In this document: one piece after another, positions 27,119-35,921 of the stretch
How the letters are laid out: each line of letters begins with the position of its first letter
Numbering within the stretch: position 1 is the stretch's first letter
From: Xanthocytophaga agilis
GTDB lineage: Bacteria > Bacteroidota > Bacteroidia > Cytophagales > 172606-1
Direction: 5' to 3'
Length of the DNA stretch: 64,000 bases
Assembly (NCBI RefSeq): GCF_030068605.1
Contig: NZ_JASJOU010000002.1
Location: 496,001 to 560,000 of the forward strand
Program-made: the position numbers and the translations under genes
The notes under the pieces: model-generated
The model's database searches: none
Told to the model about the DNA's origin: nothing
What the model saw: only the letters and a program-made list of their open reading frames with translations

Positions 27119-28225
27119 ATGATTACCCAGGAAATACAAGAACAAATTGAAAGCTATGTAGCCGAAAAGATGCCTGCAGCAGAGAAAGCATCATTCGAAA
27201 AAATGATGCAACAAGACAAACATCTCGCAGAGGCAGTCCGTCAACATCAGGTGATGGTAAATAGCTTTGCAACATTTAGCCGCCGGACTAAACTCAAAAA
27301 GCAGTTTGATTCCTTCCATAAAGAATGGAAAGAGGAAAGCAAAGAGCAACCTTTTATCTATACCTATGGTGTAAGGGCATTCTGGCGAAATCATATGACT
27401 ACAGTAGCAGTAGCTGCCTCTGTAGCAGTTATTACTGTATTTAGTACTATCTTTATGACCAACTATCTGCGTTCACTGGAACATCAGCAGGTAAGTAATT
27501 ACGCGGAGTTAAAGAAAGAAAACAATCATATTAAGAAAAGACTAAGCGATATTTCGGCTTCTCTACAACAGGATGTGACTACAGCAGCTGATTATGCAGC
27601 TAGTGCAACAGGTTTCATGATCTCTCCCAATGGCTACATTGTCACTAACCGACATGTAGTAAGTGGAGCAGATGAGGTATATGTAGAGTCTACAAATTAT
27701 GAGAACATTCGCCAACGTTATAAAGCAAAAGTAATTCATAAAGATCAAAAGCTAGATCTGGCACTACTCAAGATATCAGATTCTACTTTTAAACCGTTGG
27801 CCTATATGCCGTATGCGTTAAATACTCGTGAGACAGATCTGGGAGAATCGGTTTATACACTAGCCTATCCACGAGAAGATATTGTATACGGAGATGGAGC
27901 GATCAGTGCCCATACAGGAAATGATGGAGACACTTCAAAATATCAAATATCGGTTCCAGTAAACCCTGGAAATAGTGGAGCACCTTTATTGGATGCGAAA
28001 GGGAATCTAGTAGGTATTGTTACAGGTAAAAATCCGAATGAAGATGGTGCAGCTTTTGCAATCAAGTCTAAACATTTGTTCACGTTGGTTCAGGAGATAC
28101 CTGCAGATTCATTACTGGAGCCTCTGACTTTACCTAGAAAAAATTATATGCATTATCTGCGTCGTCCTGATCAGATTAAGAAATTGCAGGGACTCGTTTT
28201 TAATGTGAAGGTGTATAAAAAATAA
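27119..28225 (+). CDS. Anti-sigma-like domain fused to a trypsin-like (S1C) serine protease
   Basis: 368 aa. The cytoplasmic N-terminus (1-90) contains IQEQIESYVAEKMPAAEKASFEKMMQQDKHLAEAV, similar to the N-terminal helices of Bacteroidota anti-sigma factors. A single membrane span follows (about 94-116), then a short coiled coil (120-150), then a periplasmic HtrA/DegP-like protease domain with catalytic His179 (TNRHVV), Asp213 (KLDLALL) and Ser286 (NPGNSGAPL). No PDZ domain is present. It is encoded 22 bp after the ECF sigma gene. I infer that the protease senses or processes a periplasmic signal and controls sigma release, perhaps by acting on itself or a partner. Alternatively it is a membrane-tethered protease co-induced by the sigma factor. 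A hairpin terminator follows at 28259. Confidence 0.85.
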   Translation: MITQEIQEQIESYVAEKMPAAEKASFEKMMQQDKHLAEAVRQHQVMVNSFATFSRRTKLKKQFDSFHKEWKEESKEQPFIYTYGVRAFWRNHMTTVAVAASVAVITVFSTIFMTNYLRSLEHQQVSNYAELKKENNHIKKRLSDISASLQQDVTTAADYAASATGFMISPNGYIVTNRHVVSGADEVYVESTNYENIRQRYKAKVIHKDQKLDLALLKISDSTFKPLAYMPYALNTRETDLGESVYTLAYPREDIVYGDGAISAHTGNDGDTSKYQISVPVNPGNSGAPLLDAKGNLVGIVTGKNPNEDGAAFAIKSKHLFTLVQEIPADSLLEPLTLPRKNYMHYLRRPDQIKKLQGLVFNVKVYKK

Positions 28226-28258
28226 AAAAACGTGTTTGTATTCAAGCCGTTAAAATCC

Positions 28259-28292
28259 AGAACTGCCCAGAAATGAGCAGTTCTTTCTTTTT
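28259..28292 (+). terminator. Terminator after the sigma/protease pair
   Basis: 8-bp stem (28259-28266 with 28277-28284) with a 10-base loop and a T-rich tail. The tail overlaps the stop of the convergent gene ending at 28291. Confidence 0.7.
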
Positions 28293-28608
28293 ATAGATAC
28301 TTTCTAAAATTCCACAAAGGCCGATAAAGCAGATAATCCAGATCATACTGTCTGTCATAAGCCTCTTTCTCAAAGCTTATATTGTAGTAAGCCTCTTTGT
28401 GTTTCATCCCCTTAATACGAAGCCAAGCATACTCAAGCAGATACCAGATGTAAAATGGAATAATTCCCAACTCCAACTGCTGACGCAGGTGAATCTGTTC
28501 GTGATTCAGCAGGCGTTCATTTGAAGCATAATGTTTGTATTTTATCAACACAAATGGAAACAGGGCCATTCCATGCACCCACAGAAAAGGAACGTGTATC
28601 AGAATCAA
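28291..28608 (-). CDS. Small membrane-associated protein with an HEXXH motif
   Basis: 105 aa, unrecognised. A hydrophobic N-terminus (about 1-24) is followed by LLNHEQIHLRQQLELG with HEQIH at 36-40, a second hydrophobic stretch (FYIWYLLEYAWL, 52-63), and then NISFEKEAYDRQ, whose Glu residues (80, 82) could supply a third zinc ligand. That pattern suggests a minimal zinc-metallopeptidase-like core, but activity is unproven. It is convergent with the sigma/protease operon and followed upstream by a DinB-type gene 93 bp away on the same strand. Confidence 0.6.
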   Translation of the reverse strand: MILIHVPFLWVHGMALFPFVLIKYKHYASNERLLNHEQIHLRQQLELGIIPFYIWYLLEYAWLRIKGMKHKEAYYNISFEKEAYDRQYDLDYLLYRPLWNFRKYL

Positions 28609-28701
28609 AGGCTTACCCGATAAAAATAGAACAAATGTTATTTCCTAGTATGTCGCAAAAATCCAGCCAACCTACCAGGAGATTATACACTTCGAACAGG
28701 T

Positions 28702-29223
28702 TTATTTTAATACAGATTCAATATGTCCATAATGATGGTTACAATGCCAGACATATAGTGACACTACCTGTTTTAATGGATACGTCCTTTTGCTTTCAGG
28801 ATGAAAATATGTCCGTTCAAAATCGGACTCTGTCATAGAACGCAGCAAAATAGCCCATCGTTTATGCAGGGCAGATATCCATTGCAAGGACACCTCTACA
28901 GGTGTTGTTTTACCATCCTCAAGCTCTGCCCAAAGATTTTCATGGTAAGGTTTTATGACAGGGTTTTCTTCTGTTAATGCAAGCTTAAAGCGTATTAATG
29001 CATTACTATGACTATCCGCCAGATGGTGTACTACCTGTAAGGCAGTCCAACCATCTGGTCTATAAGGCGTTTGTAATTGCTCAGGAGTAAGTTTGTTTAC
29101 TAATTCAGACAACTTAACAGGAAATGATTCAATGATCTGAATTCCTTCTGGTACATCTGTAAAGGATACTGACTTAAAATGATCAAATTTTCCAATAGGA
29201 TACTTTAGCTTTTCTAAATCCAT
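28702..29223 (-). CDS. DinB/YfiT-family putative metal-dependent hydrolase
   Basis: 173 aa from the ATG at 29223 (MDLEKLKYPIGKF); the longer frame to 29289 is not supported by the family start. The four-helix DinB fold keeps the metal histidines: VVHHLADSH in helix 2 and WHCNHHYGHI near the C-terminus. The start KYPIGKF followed by LSELVNKLTPEQLQTPYRPDGWT is characteristic of YfiT, a bacillithiol S-transferase-like branch. Substrate here is unknown; many Bacteroidota carry YfiT and bacillithiol synthesis genes. Confidence 0.87.
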   Translation of the reverse strand: MDLEKLKYPIGKFDHFKSVSFTDVPEGIQIIESFPVKLSELVNKLTPEQLQTPYRPDGWTALQVVHHLADSHSNALIRFKLALTEENPVIKPYHENLWAELEDGKTTPVEVSLQWISALHKRWAILLRSMTESDFERTYFHPESKRTYPLKQVVSLYVWHCNHHYGHIESVLK

Positions 29224-29304
29224 GTGTTGTTTTAGTGTTAAGATAGGATGTTCTGTTATTTGATAATCACCATGTTGAATCATCAGCATGTAACTATTTC
29301 ATTC

Positions 29305-29724
29305 TTAAGTCTCTGTAAGCTTTGTAGACAAACCAGCCCATTTACCGGTTGGAGTTTTGCCTACAATATAGGCTTCGATCTCCTTACGACCTAACTTATA
29401 TACCTGCACATTGCTAAGATTTGAAATAATCTTTTCTTTAAGGATCTTAAACTTATCAACCAGTTTTATTTCTTCTTCGTGATACCATTCCTTTACTTCT
29501 GTTACACGTTTAAAGAAATCGTCTACAGATTGTATCTCAACAGGAGTTTGACGTGTCTGCTGAGCAAATCGTTTCACATCTATCTCATTCAAAGGTTTGG
29601 TTCCATTAAAATCCCATTCAAAGTAAGCAAACGGCTCATCGGATTCGCTTGGGTAATACAGGTCTTCAGCAGCCTGCAGCAATACCTGTTTCAAACTATT
29701 TTCGCTGTTTTCCCCAGTGTTCAT
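29305..29724 (-). CDS. Nuclease A inhibitor-like protein
   Basis: 139 aa, cytoplasmic, acidic. The block LLQAAEDLYYPSESDEPFAYFEWDF matches the NuiA family (L..A..gL.YPSESDyPFe.F.W), which in cyanobacteria inhibits the nuclease NucA. The C-terminal VQVYKLGRKEIEAYIVGKTPTGKWAGLSTK corresponds to the family's second half. No NucA-type nuclease is encoded nearby, so the target is unknown. The gene precedes the DinB-family gene on the same strand; 81 bp separate the stop from that start. Confidence 0.82.
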   Translation of the reverse strand: MNTGENSENSLKQVLLQAAEDLYYPSESDEPFAYFEWDFNGTKPLNEIDVKRFAQQTRQTPVEIQSVDDFFKRVTEVKEWYHEEEIKLVDKFKILKEKIISNLSNVQVYKLGRKEIEAYIVGKTPTGKWAGLSTKLTET

Positions 29725-29910
29725 AAGTAAATGGTAATGTTTTAGTCAAGTATAGGATTTGTTCAGGATGAAGTCAACTCATAAAAACATTTTGTAAAAT
29801 TATTTCCATTCCCTCACTCGGAATTCGTAAGTTTGTGACCCTTTTTCGTGAAGGTAGAATCTATATAAATCATAGAATTAATTTATTTAATTATAACCAA
29901 TGTAATTCCC

Positions 29911-30345
29911 ATGACTGCAGAAATTCACACTGACAAAGGAGTAATGAAGGCCATGTTCTTCGAAGAAGATGCTCCTGGTACTGTTGCTAACTTTGTTAAA
30001 CTGGCAAAACAAGGTTATTATGATGGCGTATTGTTTCATCGTGTAGTGCCAAACTTTGTAATACAAACCGGAGACCCAACAGGTACCGGAGCAGGTGGAC
30101 CTGGTTACAGTATTCCTTGCGAACTAACAGGAAACAATCAATACCATGATCGTGGTGTGATCTCTATGGCTCATCGTGGCCGTGATACTGGTGGATCTCA
30201 ATTCTTTATTTGTCATAACCGTATGAACACCAAAGGTCTGGATCGTCACCATACTGTTTTTGGTAAGGTTATTGAAGGTCTGGATATCATTGACGAGATA
30301 CGTCAGGGAGATCGTATTACAAAAATCGTAATCAACGAAGACTAA
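29911..30345 (+). CDS. Cyclophilin-type peptidyl-prolyl cis-trans isomerase
   Basis: 144 aa single-domain cyclophilin without signal peptide, so cytoplasmic. Active-site features are FHRVVPNFVIQTGDPTGTGAGGPGY, GVISMAHRGRDTGGSQFFICHNRMNTKGLDRHHTVFGKV, including the catalytic Arg of FHRV and the F/Q/H set of the pocket. The substitution of Trp in the cyclosporin-binding position by His is common in bacterial members. It is monocistronic, ending 130 bp before a strong terminator. Confidence 0.95.
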   Translation: MTAEIHTDKGVMKAMFFEEDAPGTVANFVKLAKQGYYDGVLFHRVVPNFVIQTGDPTGTGAGGPGYSIPCELTGNNQYHDRGVISMAHRGRDTGGSQFFICHNRMNTKGLDRHHTVFGKVIEGLDIIDEIRQGDRITKIVINED

Positions 30346-30477
30346 ATCTATTTTACAATATTCTGACAGAAAAGCTGTTGTACAAGATCACACAAATATA
30401 TAAATATCTAATAATCAACCGATTAACTTATAAATTGTTTTTTCTGTCATCCTATATTAATTTATTGTAAATTTGTT

Positions 30478-30511
30478 TAAAACCTCCCACCCTTATTCGT
30501 GGGAGGTTTTA
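30478..30511 (+). terminator. Terminator between cyclophilin gene and dnaB
   Basis: Perfect 13-bp stem (30478-30490 with 30499-30511) with a CCTCCCAC core and T-rich tail. Confidence 0.85.
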
Positions 30512-30571
30512 TATCGCCAAGATGGTATTTTATAACAAACCACTATACTATCTTCTCATTCATCTACATCT

Positions 30572-32164
30572 ATGTTAGAACGTCCTGGAAAACCTGTGAA
30601 AAAAGCCTTTTCTGAGAGTCCTCGCAATACTCGCCTTGGAGCACCACGCTTTTTGGATGCTGATCTTGGTAAATTACCTCCACAGGCTCCTGAACTGGAA
30701 GAAGCTGTACTAGGTGCCCTAATGCTGGAAAAAGATGCACTGACAACAGTTATTGACATGCTGAAACCAGATAGCTTTTATAAGGATTCCCACCAGGAAA
30801 TCTATAGAGCTATTCTGGATCTGTTTGCACAATCAGAGCCTGTTGACTTGTTGACAGTGACAGAGAAACTTCGGGAAATGGGCAAAATTGAAATGGTTGG
30901 TGGGGTGGCTTATATTGCCCAGTTAACCAATAGAGTCAACTCTGCTGCAAACATTGAAGCGCATGCCCGTATTATTGGTGAAAAAGCGATCAAGCGTGAA
31001 TTGATTTCTCAGGCATCTGAAATATTGAAACATGCCTACGAAGACACTACAGATGTCTTTAATCTGATGGACTTTGCCGAACAGGGACTCTTTCAAATCT
31101 CAGAATCTAATATCCGTAAAAAAGTAGCAGGTATGCGAGACCTGATGCAAATTGCGATTAAAGAACTGGAAGCCAAAAAAGACCGTAAAGATGGTCTGAC
31201 AGGTATCCCTTCTGGCTTTAGCGCACTGGATCGGGTAACCTCAGGCTGGCAGCGTTCTGACTTGATTATTCTGGCAGCTCGTCCGGCAATGGGAAAGACG
31301 GCCTTTGTACTTTCTGCATTACGAAATGCAGCGGTTATGTTTAATATGCCAGTTGCTATTTTCTCCCTGGAGATGTCCGCGGTTCAATTAGTGAATCGTC
31401 TGATTTCAGGGGAAGCAGAACTGGAAAGTGAGAAAATAAAGAAAGGAAATCTTGCTGCGTATGAATGGGAACAACTACATGCCAAGATTCGCAATCTTGA
31501 AGCTGCTCCTATTTATATTGATGATACGCCGGCACTCTCTATTCTTGAGTTACGTGCCAAATGTCGCCGTCTGAAAGCACAACATGATATTCAATGTATT
31601 ATCATTGACTACTTGCAGCTAATGAGTGGTGATTCCGGAGGAAAAGGGGGAGGAAACCGTGAACAGGAGGTTGCTCAGATTTCCCGGGCTCTAAAAGGTC
31701 TGGCCAAAGAGCTTAACGTACCTGTTATCGCTCTTTCTCAGTTGAGTCGTGCAGTAGAAACGCGGGGTGGGGATAAACGACCACAACTTTCTGACTTACG
31801 GGAATCGGGTTCTATCGAACAGGATGCCGATATGGTGGCCTTTCTGTATCGTCCTGAATATTATGGCATTACTCAGGATGAAAATGGAAATCCAACTACC
31901 AATATGGGGGAAGTAATTATTGCCAAACACAGGAATGGATCGCTGGAAAACGTACCATTGAAATTTATAGGTAAATACACCAAGTTTTCTGACTGGGATG
32001 GTGCTGAATCATTTACTAATCTGGCGTCATTGCCTAGTTCTGGAATAATTCCGAATGAATTTGATGAAGACCTGCCAAACGGTACCATTCGTCTGGGTAG
32101 TAAGGCAAACAATCTGCCACCACAAATGCCACCTGAATCATTGGGAGACGAACCTCCGTTTTAA
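30572..32164 (+). CDS. dnaB: Replicative DNA helicase DnaB
   Basis: 530 aa hexameric fork helicase. The N-terminal domain begins LPPQAPELEEAVLGALML, the standard DnaB start, and the RecA-like C-terminal domain has Walker A AARPAMGKTAF, Walker B CIIIDYLQLMSG, and the arginine-finger/DNA loop block SQLSRAVETRGGDKRPQLSDLRESGSIEQDADMVAFLYRPEYYG. About 45 N-terminal residues (MLERPGKPVKKAFSESPRNT and on) precede the conserved core. No intein is inserted. The extra C-terminal tail rich in P, G and N is typical for Bacteroidota DnaB. Confidence 0.98.
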   Translation: MLERPGKPVKKAFSESPRNTRLGAPRFLDADLGKLPPQAPELEEAVLGALMLEKDALTTVIDMLKPDSFYKDSHQEIYRAILDLFAQSEPVDLLTVTEKLREMGKIEMVGGVAYIAQLTNRVNSAANIEAHARIIGEKAIKRELISQASEILKHAYEDTTDVFNLMDFAEQGLFQISESNIRKKVAGMRDLMQIAIKELEAKKDRKDGLTGIPSGFSALDRVTSGWQRSDLIILAARPAMGKTAFVLSALRNAAVMFNMPVAIFSLEMSAVQLVNRLISGEAELESEKIKKGNLAAYEWEQLHAKIRNLEAAPIYIDDTPALSILELRAKCRRLKAQHDIQCIIIDYLQLMSGDSGGKGGGNREQEVAQISRALKGLAKELNVPVIALSQLSRAVETRGGDKRPQLSDLRESGSIEQDADMVAFLYRPEYYGITQDENGNPTTNMGEVIIAKHRNGSLENVPLKFIGKYTKFSDWDGAESFTNLASLPSSGIIPNEFDEDLPNGTIRLGSKANNLPPQMPPESLGDEPPF

Positions 32165-32191
32165 TTTTGTCTATAACAACTCGTCATATTC

Positions 32192-32226
32192 AAAAGCCTC
32201 AGTTATTTATGCTGGGGCTTTTTTGT
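32192..32226 (+). terminator. Terminator after dnaB
   Basis: 11-bp stem with one G-U pair (32192-32202 with 32212-32222), followed by a T run. It overlaps the stop codon of the convergent membrane-protein gene. Confidence 0.75.
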
Positions 32227-33394
32227 TGTTTAGTAGTGTAATTCCATAATTGATCATAAAAGAAAATTGACCAATCAGAAGAAGTATATAGATAACAAAT
32301 AATTCTTTTTTGCGGAATTTCCAGAAAAGCTCATCAGTAGATACAGGTATTTTATTATTTATAATCCATAGAAAACCCAACACAAAAATAACGAGATGGA
32401 GATAAGAAAGCCAAGGCCTCATAGTTTGCTCATTAGACAATATAAGCTGATATAAAACTGATAACCCTCCCAAAATGATCATATATTTCAAATCATACAT
32501 ATGTGGATGAGCAACTATATAATAATTTCCTAACAGGATATTCAAATTTGTAATAGAAGCAAAATAGTTCATGCCAACACCTACTATTGCTATAAACAAA
32601 TATATAAGCCCAACTCTACTTCTGGGAACATTAGAATAAAGAACCAAACATATCAGAACCAGTATAGTACAATATCCAATATATTCAACAACAGATGTTC
32701 TTTCCCAAAAACTAACTTGATTAATAGAAGTAACAGGAGGTACCTCTGCAATATAAATTTCTCCCAATAAAAAGTTTATTCCAGTCAAAGCATCTGCTAG
32801 AAGAAATACAGCCCATATTAATCCTATTCCTACAATAACCCAAGTTGGAAAAACAATCACAACCAAAAACCAAGTAAACCAACGTAGTTTTCCAAAACCT
32901 CCCATCTTCCAACGGATATATAATATAAACAACAAATTAATCAGTTGTAAAAACATTGCTAGTAGCAACACCAATATTGCCATGCCCTCACATATAACTC
33001 TGTTGACTATAGTAGTATTTATCAAATTTGATTCAGTTTTTACTGCATTCAAAGGAGGATATATCGTCCACCCTCCACCAGATACTTCTACAGGAAAGTA
33101 TAACAGCATTCCCCTGCAAACCCAGAACAACAGAAGTAATAAATAAGCAATCCACCATATTCTTCGCGTAAATAGAGTCTTTTCTATATTCCATATGGGC
33201 TCTACATACCATAACCAAAGTATACCCATTAGATAAGGCATCAAAAACAAAGAGGTTGTAGTTAAGAAATCAGTTTCATCCAATATGAATTGTACTAATG
33301 AGTTATTCATATTTAAGAACAAATTGATAAAGATTGCTACAGTTATTGAAACAATCCCTAACCATATATAGGCAGTAAAGTAGCGTTGAATCAT
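32207..33394 (-). CDS. Membrane protein resembling a degenerate heme-copper oxidase subunit I
   Basis: 395 aa, about ten membrane segments. The order of motifs follows cytochrome oxidase subunit I: SGGGWTIYPPLNA (105-117; GxGWTVYPPLS in COX1), then LLFILYIRWKMGGFGKLRWFTWF like helix V-VI, LLADALTGINFLLG like LLTDRNFGTTFF, FWERTSVVEY (229-238) at the place of FWFFGHPEVY, NYYIVAHPHMY (290-300) at the place of TYYVVAHFHYV, and WLSYLHLVIFVLGFLW like the last helices. His296 and His298 (the heme ligand pair) remain, but the CuB ligands are gone (His to Ser234, the HH pair to about Phe278-Ala279), and the low-spin heme His near residue 48 is absent. Tyr238 is kept. It is much shorter than the usual 550 residues. 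No other oxidase genes are adjacent. Function unknown. Confidence 0.6.
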   Translation of the reverse strand: MIQRYFTAYIWLGIVSITVAIFINLFLNMNNSLVQFILDETDFLTTTSLFLMPYLMGILWLWYVEPIWNIEKTLFTRRIWWIAYLLLLLFWVCRGMLLYFPVEVSGGGWTIYPPLNAVKTESNLINTTIVNRVICEGMAILVLLLAMFLQLINLLFILYIRWKMGGFGKLRWFTWFLVVIVFPTWVIVGIGLIWAVFLLADALTGINFLLGEIYIAEVPPVTSINQVSFWERTSVVEYIGYCTILVLICLVLYSNVPRSRVGLIYLFIAIVGVGMNYFASITNLNILLGNYYIVAHPHMYDLKYMIILGGLSVLYQLILSNEQTMRPWLSYLHLVIFVLGFLWIINNKIPVSTDELFWKFRKKELFVIYILLLIGQFSFMINYGITLLNNKKAPA

Positions 33395-33640
33395 TAATGA
33401 AATCAGTATACTAGAAACAATGCCAAAATAGACAAAGAATGAGATTCTGGAAGGTAGATGAATAAATTTATTGTGTCTATAGAAGACTTGTATTAGAATT
33501 CACATATCTTATCTTTGCATGATACAATAATAAATACAGAGAAGACAATTTTATATATAAAGTTCTTCTCATTATCCATACCACTGTATCTGTTGTTGGG
33601 TCATTCATCTAACTCTACTAACTGACTTTCTAAGCCAATC

Positions 33641-34966
33641 ATGAATCAGAAACAACGTATTTTCTTTTGGTCTATTACTGCAGCCTTGGGAGGCTTCCTT
33701 TTTGGTTTTGATACTGCTGTTATCTCCGGCGTAGAGCAATCCCTCGAATCTCTATGGCAACTTGATGTATGGGAACATGGGCTAACGGTATCCATCGCCT
33801 TAATTGGGACTGTAATTGGCTCCATGCTAGGTGGTATTCCAGCTCAACGATTAGGCCGAAAAAAAACGCTTTTCTGGATTGCAGTTCTTTATCTGATCTC
33901 TTCTATTGGAACAGCTCTTGCTGTTAACTGGGAAATGTTTTTGATCTTTCGCTTCCTGGGCGGCTTAGGAGTAGGTGCATCTTCAGTAGCTGCACCTATG
34001 TATATCACTGAAATCTCTCCAGCTAAATCCAGAGGAAGATTGGTTGCTCTTTTTCAATTCAATATTGTGTTAGGAATTCTGGTTGCCTATCTGTCTAACT
34101 ATCTTCTGGCCGAATTTATGACCAATGAATCCTGGAGATGGATGTTGGGAGTTCAGGCTTTTCCTTCAATAATCTTTCTGGTAGCTGTCTTAAATATTCC
34201 AGAAAGTCCACGCTGGCTACTTTTAGCGAAAGGACAAACTGCTCAGGCTCGGGAAGTACTACAACTAATTGATCCGGAAACGGCAGAAGAGACTTTTATA
34301 GCCATACAAAAACATGTAGATCAACCTCAGACAACAAAACTCTTTTCTGGTTCTTATAGCACACCTATTATGCTGGCGGTGTTGTTTGCCGTATTTAATC
34401 AGGTATCAGGCATTAATGCAATCATCTACTATGCACCACGTATTTTTGAAATGACAGGTCTGGGTAAAAACTCTGCTTTATTATCTTCTACAGGTGTGGG
34501 TGTAGTCAATCTGGTATTTACCATGATCTCTTTGAATTTGATTGATCGGTATGGACGCAAAACATTAATGAAAATAGGTTCTGTTGGTTTAATCATCACA
34601 TTGGCTTTAGTAGCCCGAGCTTTTTATGCTCAGGACTTTAGTGGATTAACTGTTCCTTTACTGTTGTTTGTGTATATAGCCTTTTTTGCATTCTCACAGG
34701 GAGCCGTTATATGGGTGTTTATATCCGAGATTTTCCCGAATGAAGTACGGGCTAGTGGACAAGCGTTAGGAAGCTTTACGCACTGGATTATGGCTGCTAT
34801 TATCACATTCACATTTCCTTACCTGGCAGAACGTTTTGGAGGCGGGAACACATTCCTGTTTTTTACAATCATGATGGTGTTGCAATTATTGTTTGTTCTT
34901 CGACTTATGCCAGAAACCAAAGGCACCAGCCTGGAACAAATTGAAAGAACGTTTATATCTCATTAA
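33641..34966 (+). CDS. MFS sugar porter
   Basis: 441 aa, twelve predicted membrane helices. Sugar-porter marks are GGFLFGFDTAVISG in helix 1, GGIPAQRLGRKKTLF after helix 2, RFLGGLGVGASSVAAPMYITEISPAKSRGRLV, PESPRWLL, NQVSGINAIIYYAPRIFEMTGL and the final PETKGTSLEQIE. These include the residues that bind hexose in XylE/GLUT proteins. It is the first gene of a three-gene operon with fructokinase (11 bp) and GH32, so the likely cargo is fructose or a product of fructan hydrolysis. Entry by MFS instead of SusC/D suggests monosaccharide uptake after extracellular cleavage. Confidence 0.93.
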   Translation: MNQKQRIFFWSITAALGGFLFGFDTAVISGVEQSLESLWQLDVWEHGLTVSIALIGTVIGSMLGGIPAQRLGRKKTLFWIAVLYLISSIGTALAVNWEMFLIFRFLGGLGVGASSVAAPMYITEISPAKSRGRLVALFQFNIVLGILVAYLSNYLLAEFMTNESWRWMLGVQAFPSIIFLVAVLNIPESPRWLLLAKGQTAQAREVLQLIDPETAEETFIAIQKHVDQPQTTKLFSGSYSTPIMLAVLFAVFNQVSGINAIIYYAPRIFEMTGLGKNSALLSSTGVGVVNLVFTMISLNLIDRYGRKTLMKIGSVGLIITLALVARAFYAQDFSGLTVPLLLFVYIAFFAFSQGAVIWVFISEIFPNEVRASGQALGSFTHWIMAAIITFTFPYLAERFGGGNTFLFFTIMMVLQLLFVLRLMPETKGTSLEQIERTFISH

Positions 34967-34977
34967 TCACTCTGGCT

Positions 34978-35877
34978 ATGAATCCACTAATCGTTTGTTT
35001 TGGAGAGATTCTCTGGGATGTATTGCCCACCAGTAAACAACCCGGAGGTGCGCCAATGAATGTAGCAGCGGACCTTCGGAATTTTGGTGTCAATGCTCAG
35101 CTTATAAGTCGGGTAGGAAATGACGAACTAGGCAGTGAATTACTGGATTTTCTAAAACAGAAAGGTATCTCGACCGAACTAGTCCAAACAGGGCAATCAC
35201 ATCTTACAGGTGTAGCCAAAGCCAATGTTTCGGATGCGAATGAAGTGACGTATAAAATTGTTCAGCCTGTAGCATGGGATTATATACAGTTAACTCAAAG
35301 CATGGAACAAACTGTAAAACAAAGTAACTTCTTTGTATATGGCAGTCTTGTAGCCCGTAGTCAGCAATCACAGGAGACTCTTCTATCACTGCTAAAGATA
35401 GCCCCACATAAAGTTTTTGATGTAAACTTAAGAGCACCACATTATACACGAGAATTAGTAGAAGATCTGTTACACCAGGCTCACATAGCAAAATTGAATG
35501 AGCATGAACTGGCAGAATTGGCAGCCTGGTATGGAGACTCAACAGAATTACATACTACCATGCAGGCATTACAAGATCGCTACTCTCTAGACACGATTTG
35601 TGTAACATTAGGTGCTCAGGGAGCAGCGTTGCTAAACAAAGATGGATTCTTTCAGCAATCAGGCTTCATTGTCGAAGTAAAAGATACCATTGGTAGTGGT
35701 GATGCATTTCTGGCTGCCTTTCTTTACAAAACCTTACAAAATGAGGTGCCTCAGAAAACACTTGAATTTGCGTGTGCAACAGGAGCCTTTCTGGCAACGA
35801 AACAAGGGGCCACTCCACAATTTTCTGAAGAAGATATATACTCATTTTTAGCAAAGGCTCAGATACTTTCTTCGTGA
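34978..35877 (+). CDS. PfkB-family fructokinase
   Basis: 299 aa cytoplasmic ribokinase-fold enzyme phosphorylating a sugar with ATP. FGEILWDVLPTSKQPGGAPMNVAADLRNFGV and RVGNDELGSELLDFL are the N-terminal PfkB signature; DTIGSGDAFLAAFL is the C-terminal signature, whose Asp is the catalytic base and whose GSGD forms the anion hole. KLNEHELAEL is also typical. The GGAPMNVA variant and the operon context point to fructose as substrate. Genes are tightly spaced: MFS stop to this start is 11 bp. Confidence 0.92.
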   Translation: MNPLIVCFGEILWDVLPTSKQPGGAPMNVAADLRNFGVNAQLISRVGNDELGSELLDFLKQKGISTELVQTGQSHLTGVAKANVSDANEVTYKIVQPVAWDYIQLTQSMEQTVKQSNFFVYGSLVARSQQSQETLLSLLKIAPHKVFDVNLRAPHYTRELVEDLLHQAHIAKLNEHELAELAAWYGDSTELHTTMQALQDRYSLDTICVTLGAQGAALLNKDGFFQQSGFIVEVKDTIGSGDAFLAAFLYKTLQNEVPQKTLEFACATGAFLATKQGATPQFSEEDIYSFLAKAQILSS

Positions 35878-35921
35878 TTAAAGAACACATCTATAATTTG
35901 TTCTACCCTACTCCTATTTAT

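Noticed and set aside
28521-28838. 105-residue plus-strand frame between the HEXXH and DinB genes
   Set aside because: It overlaps parts of two better-supported minus-strand genes and has low complexity.
35874-35921. Longer GH32 start overlapping the fructokinase stop
   Set aside because: The ATG at 35922 begins directly with a proper signal peptide; the longer form would bury it.
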